Counted from the first letter of the stretch, positions 37,047 to 46,975 are shown. The stretch is 64,000 bases of DNA from Planctomycetaceae bacterium (GCA_024642205.1 JAHEBQ010000013.1:1-64000), one strand, 5' to 3'. Notes: a model not told the origin generated them from the sequence alone. Numbers and translations: made by a program.

Positions 37047-37874
37047 CTAATCGCTTTCGGCTTGAAATGCGCTCCAAGCCGCTTTTTCCAATCTTTGGTA
37101 ATGTTCCGGAAATGAAGTTGACTCAAAACCTGGCGTCCGAACAGGACTTTCGAGCGTGATCATCGCATAAAACACACACGCGTTGAGGTAGGAACCTGCC
37201 GGAGAGGCGTGATTTCCATCGGCGGCGTATAGCTGGTTTTTATCGGTGACAGAAGCCGCCGCCCATGCTTCGCCAATCGGCGCGACCCGGGCCCCCGTTT
37301 TCTCGGCAATGGAGTTGTGAATCAACTTGATGCGGCGGTACTCGTCGGGAACTCCGGCGCGACTCCATTCGGGATACATCAGGATCTTGGCGCCAGAATC
37401 AGTTGCAACTTTGGCAAGCTGCATTGCGCCGTCGATGGGATAGGTATACTTCCCCGTGGTACTGTATTTTTGGGCCTGCAGGACGACATAGTCCCATTGT
37501 CCCGCTCTGATCAATTCCAGCGTCGATGATGTTTGGGAATGGTCCACCAGGAATCCACTGAAGGGTGCGTTCCGTATCAACGTTTTTGTCTGGGGTCGAT
37601 GTCGCTTGAAAATGTCGGTTAACAATCTGGGGATCGGCGTTGAATGACTGTTGCCAATGAACAAGACACGAATCTCGCCGGCTTGTTTCTTTCTTGCATT
37701 TCGTTGAGCACCCACCGAAGCCAATTGATGCAATTCGGGAATCGAAGTGCGTGTAGCAGCCGCGACATCATCCCGGGACGAAGTTTGCCTTCCGGGCCAA
37801 CTGGATTGACGGCAACCAATTAACAGCCAAAACAGGATGAGACCGACTGCGTATCGCGGAATGAGAGTTTTCAT
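37047..37874 (-). CDS. SGNH-fold lipoprotein hydrolase
   Basis: A 275-residue lipoprotein; LLIGC gives Cys21. Block I is FIGNSHS (Ser76 candidate nucleophile in a GNS context), and block V is DGNHASPAGSYL with the catalytic Asp/His. The middle contains DYVVLQAQ, typical of related deacetylase-like SGNH families. It probably removes acyl groups from carbohydrate. The start at 37874 begins the signal; an upstream frame start at 37904 is less likely. It is not linked to a neighbour. Confidence 0.83.
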   Translation of the reverse strand: MKTLIPRYAVGLILFWLLIGCRQSSWPGRQTSSRDDVAAATRTSIPELHQLASVGAQRNARKKQAGEIRVLFIGNSHSTPIPRLLTDIFKRHRPQTKTLIRNAPFSGFLVDHSQTSSTLELIRAGQWDYVVLQAQKYSTTGKYTYPIDGAMQLAKVATDSGAKILMYPEWSRAGVPDEYRRIKLIHNSIAEKTGARVAPIGEAWAAASVTDKNQLYAADGNHASPAGSYLNACVFYAMITLESPVRTPGFESTSFPEHYQRLEKAAWSAFQAESD

Positions 37875-38455
37875 GGCGATTTCGAACTTCAGGTTTGAGC
37901 CCAACCGCCACGCTCTGGATGTTGCAAAACGGTTTGCCGCATTCGCCAGTTTACTCGTCTCATCGCAAGCCTGTCAAAAACTCGGACACCAAAATTTCTC
38001 TGCTTCACCAGCGGGCAAAACGCGGGCTTGCAGGTCGCGTACCGAGTGCCGGCTCATATGCAATTCAACGCCGGGGATTGAGGCTCTGCTATCCGAGTGT
38101 CGAATTTCCTTTGACTCGCGACCAGAAAACCATGTGGCAAGCCTTTTTTGCCGGCCAACGCTGGTCACCACTGATTCGAAAAAGCAGCCAGTCAATCGGA
38201 CGGCTCGAGTGATTCGGACGGCTCGAGTGATTGCCTGGTTCCCCGTCGTATTCGGGCGGCAACTCGCGAAAATTAGCATATTCTTTTCTGGATTTGTTTT
38301 GATTGTCGATGTTGAACGTTGGACCACCGATTATGATCGCTAATGACCCCTGAATATTCTTGCGTATTTGCGCTACAATCCGTTCTGGTGTCACGCATCC
38401 TGTTTCAGTGGTTGCACTCTCGCAACGATCGACATTTGGCACCTGTAACTTCTTC
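37875..38455. other. Non-coding stretch with short tandem repeat
   Basis: No gene recognised. An 18-bp unit TCGGACGGCTCGAGTGAT is present twice in tandem at 38196-38231. The rest contains promoter regions for the divergent genes. Confidence 0.5.
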
Positions 38456-39442
38456 ATGATTGAGATCCAGAAAATGCAGAATCAAGAGACATTTGACTGT
38501 GGTGTTTTATTGAAAGGTCCTTTGCTGTTCTGCCTTTGCGTTTTCTTTTTTTCCGGAACTGTCGCGGCTCAGGATGAAACTCCCAGGGAAAACGACGACT
38601 CAAATCCTCGACTGGAAGATTGCCGAGATGGAAATGACGTCACGGTAAACCAGCTGGTATCCGACCTTGCCCGCTGCGATGTCGTTTTTCTTGGAGAGCA
38701 GCATGACAATGACTCCGGCCACCAGTTTCAGCTGGACGTAATTACGGAGCTTGTGAACCAGGGTCGCTCGGTCGTCATTTCGACGGAACAGTTTGAACGA
38801 GACGTGCAGGGAGCCGTCGATGACTACCTGAGTGGTCGTATTGACGAAGATTCATTTCTGAAAGCTTCGCGACCGTGGAAAAATTATCCGCAACATTATC
38901 GCCCAATTATTGAATTCGCCAAAGACCACAAGCTGCCCGTATTGGCCGCTAATGTTCCTCGTCGAATTGCCTCCGATGCATCGAGTGGCAAGGAACTTGC
39001 CCTGGCCGACATTCCATTTGTGCCGCGCAAATCAACGACGACCAAAAACGCGTATTGGCAGAATTTCTCTGCGACCATGAAAGGCCATTTGGGTGCCGAT
39101 GGGGATGAAAAGCTTAACCTGTTCTTTGCGTCCCAGTGCCTCAAAGACGATTCAATGGCCGAGGCGATCACCGATTTTCTGGCGACGAATTCGCATGACC
39201 GAAAGATTGTCGTCCACTTGTGTGGTCACTTTCATTCGGATTACGGGTTGGGGACGGTGTCCAGAACGCTGCAGCGCAACCCGCTGCTTCGGTTCACCGT
39301 CGTGACGATGGAAACACCATCGGCAGACAACAAACCAGCCGACATCGAAAAAATCCGCTCGCGCGGGCACTATGTATTTTGGTCGACCATCAATGCGAAA
39401 ACGGATGAGCCAGCGAGTGAAAAATCCGACGATCAGCCATAA
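38456..39442 (+). CDS. ChaN-like (haem-uptake Tiki superfamily) secreted protein
   Basis: A 328-residue protein with a signal region near residues 15-35 (LLFCLCVFFFSGTVAAQ). FLGEQHDNDSGHQFQLD is the characteristic metal-binding opening of the ChaN/Tiki superfamily; ISTEQFERDVQ, YRPIIEFAK and IVVHLCGHFHSDYGLG supply further ligands. ChaN of Campylobacter binds haem; other superfamily members are metal-dependent proteases. Which role applies here is unclear. The start is ambiguous between the ATGs at 38456 and 38474. Confidence 0.85.
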   Translation: MIEIQKMQNQETFDCGVLLKGPLLFCLCVFFFSGTVAAQDETPRENDDSNPRLEDCRDGNDVTVNQLVSDLARCDVVFLGEQHDNDSGHQFQLDVITELVNQGRSVVISTEQFERDVQGAVDDYLSGRIDEDSFLKASRPWKNYPQHYRPIIEFAKDHKLPVLAANVPRRIASDASSGKELALADIPFVPRKSTTTKNAYWQNFSATMKGHLGADGDEKLNLFFASQCLKDDSMAEAITDFLATNSHDRKIVVHLCGHFHSDYGLGTVSRTLQRNPLLRFTVVTMETPSADNKPADIEKIRSRGHYVFWSTINAKTDEPASEKSDDQP

Positions 39443-39923
39443 CGACGAACCAAGGTCCGACGCTCGGCATGACCGTTCGGTATGGCGTGGGGTCGATTTG
39501 GAAATGTCGACCAGTTCCCCTCGGTTGACTTCATTTGCCGGTTCCTAACCCTCGTGTTCGAATCAGCCTCCCTCCAGCCGTTTGTGGCTCTTCAGCTACA
39601 GGAATTCCAGGTTTCCGACGACAACTTCGCACCCGCACTGGATCAGGCGATTCAATTGAATGGTCTATTATTCCGGTTGATTGAAGAGACTCGTCGCGAA
39701 ACGATTGAAGTCAGCAATGGATGCGAAGGAAGTCGCGTTTTCCTAGATCAGTCGATGTGACTTGCCTGTCATCGCCGGTCCTGGCTTGATGATTGCCATG
39801 TTCATTACTTTGCTGCTCTGACCTGCCTGTTAACCGCGTTACCGACAAACCAGCATTCGCGGCAAATGCTATGATGGTGCTTTGAAACTGGCCCCCATTA
39901 CAAGCCAATCAAATGTCATCCTG
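39443..39923. other. Non-coding stretch upstream of histidine kinase
   Basis: A plus-strand open frame of 92 codons starts at 39482 but has no recognisable domain. I leave it out. The region should hold the kinase promoter. Confidence 0.35.
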
Positions 39924-41744
39924 ATGCCTCCAACAACACCCACGACATCCAGAATGGTCGCCAAGCGCCAGTGCGCGACGATCGGAGCGTTTCTCGTTAT
40001 ATTTGCTCTGGCGTTACTCGTTTTATTCGTCAAAGACCGGCAGCGAGAGTGGCGATTGCGTGTTGAACAATCCGACCACCGGTTGGAACTGGCTTACGAG
40101 TTGATTACGCGGGACCTGGGGCGGGTTCGTTCCGACATTCTTAATCTGGCCAGTCAACGCAGTGTTCAAGAGTTTGAGATCGCCAACGAGGATTCAAGAA
40201 AACGGGTCGAAACGGAATTCGGCAACTTTCTTCGCTTCAAGCAAACATACCAACAACTGCGTTTACTCGACGTCCAGGGGCTTGAACGTGTCCGAGTCGA
40301 TCTGCGAGATTCGGTTGTTAGCGTCATTCCCGATTCGGAACTGCAGGACAAGAAAGACCGTTACTATTTTCGGGAATCGCTGGGGTTGAATGAAGGCGAC
40401 GTTTTTATTTCGGAGTTTGACCTGAACCAGGAACATGGATTGATTGAGCAACCGCTTAATCCCGTGGTTCGATTCGCAACTCCCATCCACCATTCCAATG
40501 GAAAACTGGAATCTCTGCTGGTGGCCAATTATCTCGGAGCACCTCTACTCAATGACCTGTCGGAAATATCTCTACCGGGAAAAACATTCGTGATTCGAGA
40601 AGACGGCCAGTATTTGCTGGGGCCGCAACGGGGCGACTCCTGGGGTTGGCTGCTCGACCATTCAAGGACCTTTGGTTCGCATTTCCCTGACGCCTGGAGT
40701 CGCAAGCAGGCACTCCAATCGGAATGCACGTGGACCCCTGAGGGTGCATTCGCGTTTCGAAAAATAGAAATGCAGCGATTCGGGCGTGCGCGAATGGATC
40801 AAAGCCGCGCGGGCAATCAACTGTTACTCGTTTCGTTTCTTCCCGCTGCGGAAGTTTTTGCGACATCGAACCAGTTACTCAATCGTCTCCTGATCCTGGC
40901 AGCGATCATGATTTTGCCATTGTTCATACTGACCCGCTTCTGGGCAGAAGCGACGGTTCGACGCCAGCAACAGAATCTTTTGATCATCGCATCGGAGAAG
41001 AAACTAAGAGAACTTTCTTTCCGCCTGGTGCGAATCCAGGAAGAGGAGCGACGCGCAATTTCTCGAGAAATCCATGACCAGCTGGGGCAACAGGTAACGG
41101 CGATCAACCTGGATCTGAAATTGGCTCAGCGTGAGTCTGGCTCCGATAAAAATAACACTCAACTCCAGCGAGCCATTGGTGAAAGCGAGCAACTGCTCGA
41201 ATCACTTCACCAGTTCGCCATGCGAATTCGTCCCGTTGAACTGGATGACCTGGGTCTGCACGATGCCGTCGAAAGCCACCTTTGGGAGTTTCAGAACCGA
41301 ACCGGAATTGAGTTTGATTTCAAATCGAATGTAGATTCGCTGACGATATCCCCCATGATCGCGGAAAACGTCTACCGGTTGGTGCAGGAATCGCTGAACA
41401 ACGTGTTGAAGCACGCCAATGCGAAGTACGTTTGCGTTTCGATTGAGCGTGTCGACAAGCAGGAGACGAATGGTTGCCCGGGTGAAACCGTTCTGAAAAT
41501 GGTTGTTGAAGATGACGGAGTCGGTACATCCAACCCAATGAAAAATCAGCCAGGAGAGAACGTATCGCCGGTTGGCCAATCCCGACTGGGACTGCTGGGG
41601 ATGAGGGAGAGAGTTGATCTGTTGGGTGGTACGTTTGAGTTGGCGTTCGGAGCCGAAAGCGGAACGACCGTCAGCGTTACGGTCCCGCTCAACGATTCCG
41701 CCGACGTCAGGCCCCCTGATTCGCGCAATCTGGAAAGGGAATGA
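39924..41744 (+). CDS. Membrane sensor histidine kinase, NarL-partner (HisKA_3) type
   Basis: A 606-residue kinase. Transmembrane helix 1 lies near residues 19-40 (IGAFLVIFALALLVLFV), an extracytoplasmic sensor of about 285 residues follows (Cache-like, YFRESLGLNEGDVFISEF), and helix 2 is near 325-345 (LLILAAIMILPLFIL). The dimerisation motif EEERRAISREIHDQLGQQ carries His384. The ATPase domain has RLVQESLNNVLKHANA, VVEDDGVG and SRLGLLGMRERVDLLGG. It is coupled to the response regulator downstream, whose start follows the stop by one base. A TTG at 39882 extends the frame but lacks support; ATG at 39954 is possible. Confidence 0.92.
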   Translation: MPPTTPTTSRMVAKRQCATIGAFLVIFALALLVLFVKDRQREWRLRVEQSDHRLELAYELITRDLGRVRSDILNLASQRSVQEFEIANEDSRKRVETEFGNFLRFKQTYQQLRLLDVQGLERVRVDLRDSVVSVIPDSELQDKKDRYYFRESLGLNEGDVFISEFDLNQEHGLIEQPLNPVVRFATPIHHSNGKLESLLVANYLGAPLLNDLSEISLPGKTFVIREDGQYLLGPQRGDSWGWLLDHSRTFGSHFPDAWSRKQALQSECTWTPEGAFAFRKIEMQRFGRARMDQSRAGNQLLLVSFLPAAEVFATSNQLLNRLLILAAIMILPLFILTRFWAEATVRRQQQNLLIIASEKKLRELSFRLVRIQEEERRAISREIHDQLGQQVTAINLDLKLAQRESGSDKNNTQLQRAIGESEQLLESLHQFAMRIRPVELDDLGLHDAVESHLWEFQNRTGIEFDFKSNVDSLTISPMIAENVYRLVQESLNNVLKHANAKYVCVSIERVDKQETNGCPGETVLKMVVEDDGVGTSNPMKNQPGENVSPVGQSRLGLLGMRERVDLLGGTFELAFGAESGTTVSVTVPLNDSADVRPPDSRNLERE

Positions 41745-41745
41745 A

Positions 41746-42396
41746 TTGAGTATTTTGAATCCAATTACTGTTGTCCTGGCAGACGATCATGCCATGGTTC
41801 GCGAATCTCTCGCAAGGGTGCTGGACGCCTGTGACGAGATTTCGGTCGTCGGGCAAGCCGGCGATGGTGTGGAATTGCGGTCGGTCGTCAGCCAGAAAAA
41901 GCCGCAGTGCCTTGTAATGGACTACTCGATGCCAGCTCATGAGCCAACCAGTGTCATCAAGGACCTACTCGGTGAATTCAAGGCCCTCAAGATATTGATG
42001 CTGACCGTTCACGAGAACGTCCATTATGCCGTTCGCACACTGGAAGCCGGTGCCCACGGATATCTGATCAAATCCGCAGCGGTAGAAGAACTGGTCGAAG
42101 CGATTTGCACAATCAGGGAAGGAAACGTTTATATCTCGAAGAAAATTTCACCGGATGTCTGGGCGCAATTACGGCGCCCCAAAGGGCGACGTAATGGATT
42201 GGAGGCGCTTTCCCAGCGTGAGTTCGACGTTTTGAGAATGCTCGGTAATGGTGCCACCTTGCAGCAGTGCGCTCTCGAGTTGGAGGTCAGTGTCAGCACG
42301 GTGTCGACCTATCGAAGCCGGATCATCGAAAAACTCAACCTCGCGACGACCGCCGACCTGGTCAGATTCGCGATCGAAAACAAATTGGTTAACTGA
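41746..42396 (+). CDS. NarL/FixJ-family response regulator
   Basis: A 216-residue regulator. The receiver domain has D13-D14, phospho-acceptor D59 (MDYSMP), T87 (MLTVHE) and K109. A LuxR-type helix-turn-helix follows (about 153-200): LSQREFDVLRMLGNGATLQQ and STVSTYRSRIIEKLNL. The most likely start is TTG at 41746, one base after the kinase stop, with AAAGGGA before it; no in-frame ATG precedes the receiver domain's first strand. It forms a two-component pair with the kinase; target promoters are not evident. Confidence 0.9.
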   Translation: MSILNPITVVLADDHAMVRESLARVLDACDEISVVGQAGDGVELRSVVSQKKPQCLVMDYSMPAHEPTSVIKDLLGEFKALKILMLTVHENVHYAVRTLEAGAHGYLIKSAAVEELVEAICTIREGNVYISKKISPDVWAQLRRPKGRRNGLEALSQREFDVLRMLGNGATLQQCALELEVSVSTVSTYRSRIIEKLNLATTADLVRFAIENKLVN

Positions 42397-42669
42397 ATAT
42401 CTCGGCAAGAAGACGGAAACAGCCTCCGGAATCAATTTGGTAAAATGGGAGCTTCGATTGGGCTTGCAAAACCCGAACAACTCACCCCAGTCTGAAACGG
42501 TACGATCAGGAACTGCCCGTGATTGAAGAACCGACTTCCTTTCCCCGCATTAGTTAACGATCGGCACTCGAAAATCAATCGTTCGGCCAACTTCCGCAGA
42601 CGAGGTACGTTGACATGTGAATCGCGTTTGAATTCAATCGAACTCAAGCGCGCTTTTTGAATCATGAAA

Positions 42670-44100
42670 TCACCGTGGCCGCTCATCGATCAGAAAGGCT
42701 CGTGCGCCAGACGCTTCGGGATCACCCCAGCCATAAAACAATAGCATGCCATTGACGATCTGCCCGCCGGGCCTTCGAACCGGCTGAACGTTATTGTATC
42801 TCCAGCCCGGGTACTTCGAACTGTCCGGCGTCAAGTCGCGAATTTTCGTCCAGGTGCTCCCCTGATCGGACGAAATCCACTCTTCCATCCTGCCGCCGCC
42901 ATGTTTATCCATGTACTGATCGGAGCTCAGGTAATCTTCACCAACGATGACGAAGGCGTGCAGCCTGCCATGTTCATCGCGATCCAGGTGGCAACTATTC
43001 CACTGATGGCTCGATTGTGTAATGAGTGTCTGTTTCCAGTTGTCATTTTCGCGTCTCACAAAATAGTAAGCAGTGTCTTCCTTGGAAGAATCGCCGGAAA
43101 GGACATGCAGGAATTCCGGATTCCCCTGATTGTCGAGAGAGATCGCGGGTGGAACGCCGGCTCCACGCCACTGAGTATCCCAAATCCTGCAGTTGGCATC
43201 GGCGTAGTCAATATCGATCGGTGTTTTCAAAATCCGGCCATCGGCGTTGGCGACCTCGTTCGTTTGCAGGTCAATCTTCACATAGTACAAATTGTATTTC
43301 CATTCGTTACTTACCGATTCGTTGTATCGCGGGTTGTGAGACCTGACTTCGTCGCTCCGAGCTGGATCGGAGTTTTTTACATCATCGTATGTCATAAAGG
43401 CGACATGCAGGAATTTGCCGTCGTCGCTCAGTAGTTTTGTCTGGTAGGACGACCAGTCCAGTCTCCCCTTGATGTCCATATCCGTAACATCGTTCGCTGG
43501 CCCGGTCCACGTTTTTCCATTGTCATCGGTCGTGCGATAAGTCCACGAGCTGGTATGACCATCAGTACGGTAGTAAATCAGCTCCTTGCCGCCGCAGATA
43601 TTAAATACGCACGGATAGGAAATCTTGGGAACGATTTGGGGCAACGTATTCCAGTCCGCGAGACGTTTTCCGATCGACCCGGGCTTTCTGGAAATCAAAT
43701 GCGTGCCGGGAGTTTTGTGGCATCCTGACAGAACGTGTAAATACCCGTCTTCATCAGCCCAGATCACCGGACCATAATGGTGATCACTACTCGGTTCCCC
43801 GAGCGTCACGATATCCGAAAATGAACGTGTTGCGGGATCATAGGTGATCGCCATCGGTACCGTCTTGAATTTGGATTTTCCGGAATTGTCTCCACCGGCA
43901 TTAAAAACGATATGCAGTTTGTCATGGAGATAAACAGACTGAGGTCGTTGCCGGCGATCATACATCATCTTGATTTGCCCACCCTCACCAAACGACAGAG
44001 GGTCTGTTGGCAGGTCCTGAGCTGCATTCAATCGAGCCCCATCGAAACAACAACCGAGTAGCATCAACAAGAGAACACTGAACGATTGACAACCATTCAT
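42670..44100 (-). CDS. Secreted BNR-type propeller protein
   Basis: A 476-residue protein with a signal peptide (FSVLLLMLLGCCFDGARLNA). It contains beta-propeller motifs: HLHVLSGCHKTPGTH-type loop LHVLSGCHKTPG, TTDDNGKTWTGP, DEHGRLHAFVIV and ISSDQGSTWTKI. The pattern YYGPV-like HHYGPVIWADEDGYLHVL is typical of BNR_4 family proteins that bind or cleave polysaccharide. No catalytic residues were assigned. An upstream in-frame start at 44190 lacks a signal; ATG at 44100 is chosen. Confidence 0.85.
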   Translation of the reverse strand: MNGCQSFSVLLLMLLGCCFDGARLNAAQDLPTDPLSFGEGGQIKMMYDRRQRPQSVYLHDKLHIVFNAGGDNSGKSKFKTVPMAITYDPATRSFSDIVTLGEPSSDHHYGPVIWADEDGYLHVLSGCHKTPGTHLISRKPGSIGKRLADWNTLPQIVPKISYPCVFNICGGKELIYYRTDGHTSSWTYRTTDDNGKTWTGPANDVTDMDIKGRLDWSSYQTKLLSDDGKFLHVAFMTYDDVKNSDPARSDEVRSHNPRYNESVSNEWKYNLYYVKIDLQTNEVANADGRILKTPIDIDYADANCRIWDTQWRGAGVPPAISLDNQGNPEFLHVLSGDSSKEDTAYYFVRRENDNWKQTLITQSSHQWNSCHLDRDEHGRLHAFVIVGEDYLSSDQYMDKHGGGRMEEWISSDQGSTWTKIRDLTPDSSKYPGWRYNNVQPVRRPGGQIVNGMLLFYGWGDPEASGARAFLIDERPR

Positions 44101-44390
44101 CCTGATTCGATCCGGCTGGATTTTTGACGCCCCATGACAAGAAGTAACGTCGTCAGCGAACATTTGATGCATTTGATTGAGCCCCTTCACGCTACGGTCG
44201 CGTACGACCTCTTCCGCCTATTACCGGATTGTAAGGCAATTCTCAAATTTCAACCATAAGGTTGCGGTTGATCATGAACCATCGCGAGCGCCGGGGATCA
44301 CCGGATTGTCTGATCCGAATCATGTCGGCAGCGTCAATGTTGGTTACACTAGTGCCTTGTCAGAAAATCCCAACCTCGGAGACATCACGC

Positions 44391-45767
44391 GTGCTGCGAA
44401 TCCATGCCATTCTGACGTTGTTCGTATTGTGTTTTCCCTCCCACCTGTCTGCGGACGATCCGATTGAAGTCGGTATGCGCCGCGAATTGTTCGTGGATGA
44501 TCACCTGCTTGAGTCACTTTCTTCCGGAGTGGCGTTACAGGTTCAACAACCGGTGCCCCGGGATGTTGTATTGGTTACCGGGGAACCCTGGGAGGGAAAC
44601 ACGTGCGCATATTACACTGTCTTTCAGGACGGTGATCTTTACCGAATGTACTACCGAGGTTCGCATTCGGTTAACCAAAAATCGGTTCACGAAGAAGTTA
44701 CATGCTACGCCGAAAGCACCAATGGAATTGTCTGGACGAAACCCAAACTTGGCTTGTTCGACTGGGACGGCTCCAAAGACAACAACATCGTTCTGCGCGG
44801 AATCGGGACACACTGCTTTGTCGCCTTCCGCGACGAAAACCCGAATTGCCTCGCTGAGGCAAGGTACAAAGGCATCGCACGAGGACGGCCGGTCGGAAAG
44901 AAGGGCCTTTACATCTACCAATCACCAGACGCGATCCACTGGTCGTTGATTAAAGACGAACCGGTCATTACCGAAGGATTCTTTGATTCCCAAAATCTCG
45001 CATTCTGGGATCCGGTTTCCAAAAAATACGTCTGTTACTATCGAACGTTCGTCGACAACGTGCGTTCCATCATGATGACGACATCGGACGATTACGTTAA
45101 CTGGACAGAGTCGGCGCTTCTAAAATACGGCGACGCACCAGTTCAGCATTTGTACACCAACGCGATTCGGCCGTATCCGGATGCACCGCATTTACGGATC
45201 GGCTTTCCAACACGGTTTTCCCCCGAAACCCAGCAAGTCGAGCCGCTCTTCATGTCCAGCCGCGACGGCCTGAATTTCCATCGCTTCGACGAAGCGATCA
45301 TTCCGCGAACCGCTCCAAAAGAACGTGATGGTAACCGTAGTAACTACATGGCAAACGGGTTACTGAAACTTCCGGATCTCCCTGAGGAATGGTCCGTCTA
45401 TGCCACCGAAGGTTACTACTCCGGACCCAACAGTCGTCTTCGTCGGTTTGTTTACCGAATGGACGGTTTTGTCGCGCTATCTGGCAGTGGCGAGGTTCTG
45501 ACAAAGCCGTTTACGTTTATCGGTGATTCAATGAAATTGAATTACAAGTGTTCCGAAGGCGGGTTCATACAGGTTGAACTGTGTGACCAGTCAGGCCAGC
45601 CAATCGAAGGCCTGGCGGGCAATGATTGCCAACTTACAGGTGACGCGACCAATCAGAACGTCAGCTGGATGTCAGGACAAACGCTGGGCAAGCTATCCGG
45701 CACGCCGGTTCGGCTCCGTTTCATATTGAAGAACGCGGAATTATTTGCACTGCAATTTGGCAAGTAA
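44391..45767 (+). CDS. Secreted five-bladed propeller, glycosidase-like
   Basis: A roughly 458-residue protein. The GTG at 44391 begins a good signal peptide (LRIHAILTLFVLCFPSHLSA) and GGAG lies nine bases upstream; a longer open frame starts at 44262. The body has YTVFQDGDLYRMYYRGSH, CYAESTNGIVWTKPKLGLF, FRDENP and FWDPVSKKYVCYYRTF, a pattern of five-bladed propellers resembling GH43/GH32-like folds. Acidic catalytic positions were not assigned. The C-terminal part (FGFIQ-type SEGGFIQVELCDQSG) is a small beta domain. Divergent from the BNR gene. Confidence 0.85.
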   Translation: MLRIHAILTLFVLCFPSHLSADDPIEVGMRRELFVDDHLLESLSSGVALQVQQPVPRDVVLVTGEPWEGNTCAYYTVFQDGDLYRMYYRGSHSVNQKSVHEEVTCYAESTNGIVWTKPKLGLFDWDGSKDNNIVLRGIGTHCFVAFRDENPNCLAEARYKGIARGRPVGKKGLYIYQSPDAIHWSLIKDEPVITEGFFDSQNLAFWDPVSKKYVCYYRTFVDNVRSIMMTTSDDYVNWTESALLKYGDAPVQHLYTNAIRPYPDAPHLRIGFPTRFSPETQQVEPLFMSSRDGLNFHRFDEAIIPRTAPKERDGNRSNYMANGLLKLPDLPEEWSVYATEGYYSGPNSRLRRFVYRMDGFVALSGSGEVLTKPFTFIGDSMKLNYKCSEGGFIQVELCDQSGQPIEGLAGNDCQLTGDATNQNVSWMSGQTLGKLSGTPVRLRFILKNAELFALQFGK

Positions 45768-45793
45768 CGCCGGAGTTCAACGGCGAAGCGAGT

Positions 45794-46213
45794 CTACCTG
45801 GTGTTGAGCTCAAGCATGGCCTTGCCCATCGCGCGCGGGGAGTTCGTCGTCGAGGTCTTCAAGTACATGTTTGACATGGCCGAGGTACCCAATCCAAACA
45901 TCGCGAACGATCCACTTGCCATCCTGTCGATGGGGTGCTTGAATTGATCAGCCGTGCTGGAGTTCTTGACCGGGTATCGGAGTGTTTCCTGACCGTCGTT
46001 GTGGCTGCTGTCGGGAATCTCGACGGCCCCGCCACCCTTCATAATCGACGGTCCCGCCAGGATGAACACCTTGAAAGGGCAAACCGTAGTTTGGCTGTTC
46101 TGGCCAAAGATGGCCGGAACCAACGCCGCCAGCGACAGTAGTGCGATCAGGAAAATTTGCAGGGCTGAAAATCTCCTCTGTTGCAGGCAAAACAAAATCA
46201 GCCCAGCTATCAT
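45794..46213 (-). pseudogene. Decayed sialate O-acetylesterase (SASA) fragment
   Basis: A signal-like helix (LQIFLIALLSLAALVPA) is followed by KVFILAGPSIMKGG, matching KVFILAGQSNMEGK of the intact gene at 61218. KNSSTADQFKHPID follows, then a frame change: DGKWIVRDVWIGYLG reads in another frame, as in the family's WIVRDD segment. It ends at 45810-45812 in that frame. About two thirds of the normal protein is missing, so it is a truncated, frameshifted remnant. It neighbours a sulfatase remnant. Confidence 0.75.
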
Positions 46214-46312
46214 CCTGACCAGGCCGAAGGCGACTGCAGGATCTACTTTCCAATGGCTGAAGGCTGAAACTACCTTGACGAGTGGCAAAGTCGTTTCATC
46301 AAGCCCGCTCGG

Positions 46313-46855
46313 TCAGGATGATACGCGAGTGACGAGAGTTGTCTGCTGGTTCCGGTTCAGTTTCTTCGCTTCCATCGCGACGTCGCGTCTCCGGATCACA
46401 TCGAGTTTAGTCTCGTGCCCTTCGTCACCCTGCTGATCGATCCTTTGTTTCAGCTTGCGCTTGAGTTCTTCGAAGGTCGCTGAGTGCTGAGGACTTTCAT
46501 TCAGTTTATTGAGTTCGAAAGGAAACTGCTCCAGATGTAGAGCTCTTCACGTGGACGGACGAGGTATTTGTCGACCAACCTGGTCGGGTTGCTCTTTCCA
46601 GCATCCGCCGCCTCAGACCAGGAGAAGAAAAACCGCTCCGGGGCAGCGATAACAAAATGGCCGCTGAACATCACCTTCGAATTCTCGTTGATGATGTACC
46701 TGTAGCGTTCGTTTCTCGGCGATCGCAACAGGTAACCTGTTTCCGGAGTCCCAATCGCGTTGGTCTGCGCATGCGCGCCAAAGGCATATTTGTTGGGCGA
46801 GTTACCTTTAACGGGCAATTTATCTTGGAAGCATGCTGGAAAATGCACAACCAGT
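46313..46855 (-). pseudogene. 3' fragment of a sulfatase gene
   Basis: The minus strand encodes KYAFGAHAQTNAIGTP, LLRSPRNERYRYIINENSK, FFFSWSEAADAGKSNPTRLV and RPREELY, which match the C-terminal part of heparan-N-sulfatase-like enzymes. A frameshift near 46532 moves FELNKLNESPQHSATFEEL and IDQQGDEGHE to another frame, ending at 46313. The N-terminal two thirds, including the active-site cysteine, is missing. The fragment stops where the repeat element at 46856 starts. Confidence 0.8.
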
Positions 46856-46973
46856 GCAGCGTCAAGATTTGATTCTTGGGCAGTGGACGAGGTCCCGAGT
46901 CTCTGCGTTTTCTTGTTGAAATGAACTCGTGACCTCGTCCACTGCCCAATCCTCATTCTTAGCTGTGACAGAA
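46856..46973. repeat. Dispersed ~118-bp element, copy A
   Basis: Begins GCAGCGTCAAGATTTGATT and ends AGCTGTGACAGAA. A perfect 19-bp inverted repeat, TTGGGCAGTGGACGAGGTC, lies at 46876-46894 and 46931-46949. Copy B at 61018-61136 shares both ends and nearly the same length. The right end lies two bases from the stop codon of the Gfo/Idh gene. No ORF is encoded, so it would need help from elsewhere to move. Confidence 0.78.
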
Positions 46974-46975
46974 CA

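Noticed and set aside
39482-39760. 92-codon plus-strand ORF upstream of the kinase
   Set aside because: No recognisable domain or ribosome binding site; coding not supported.
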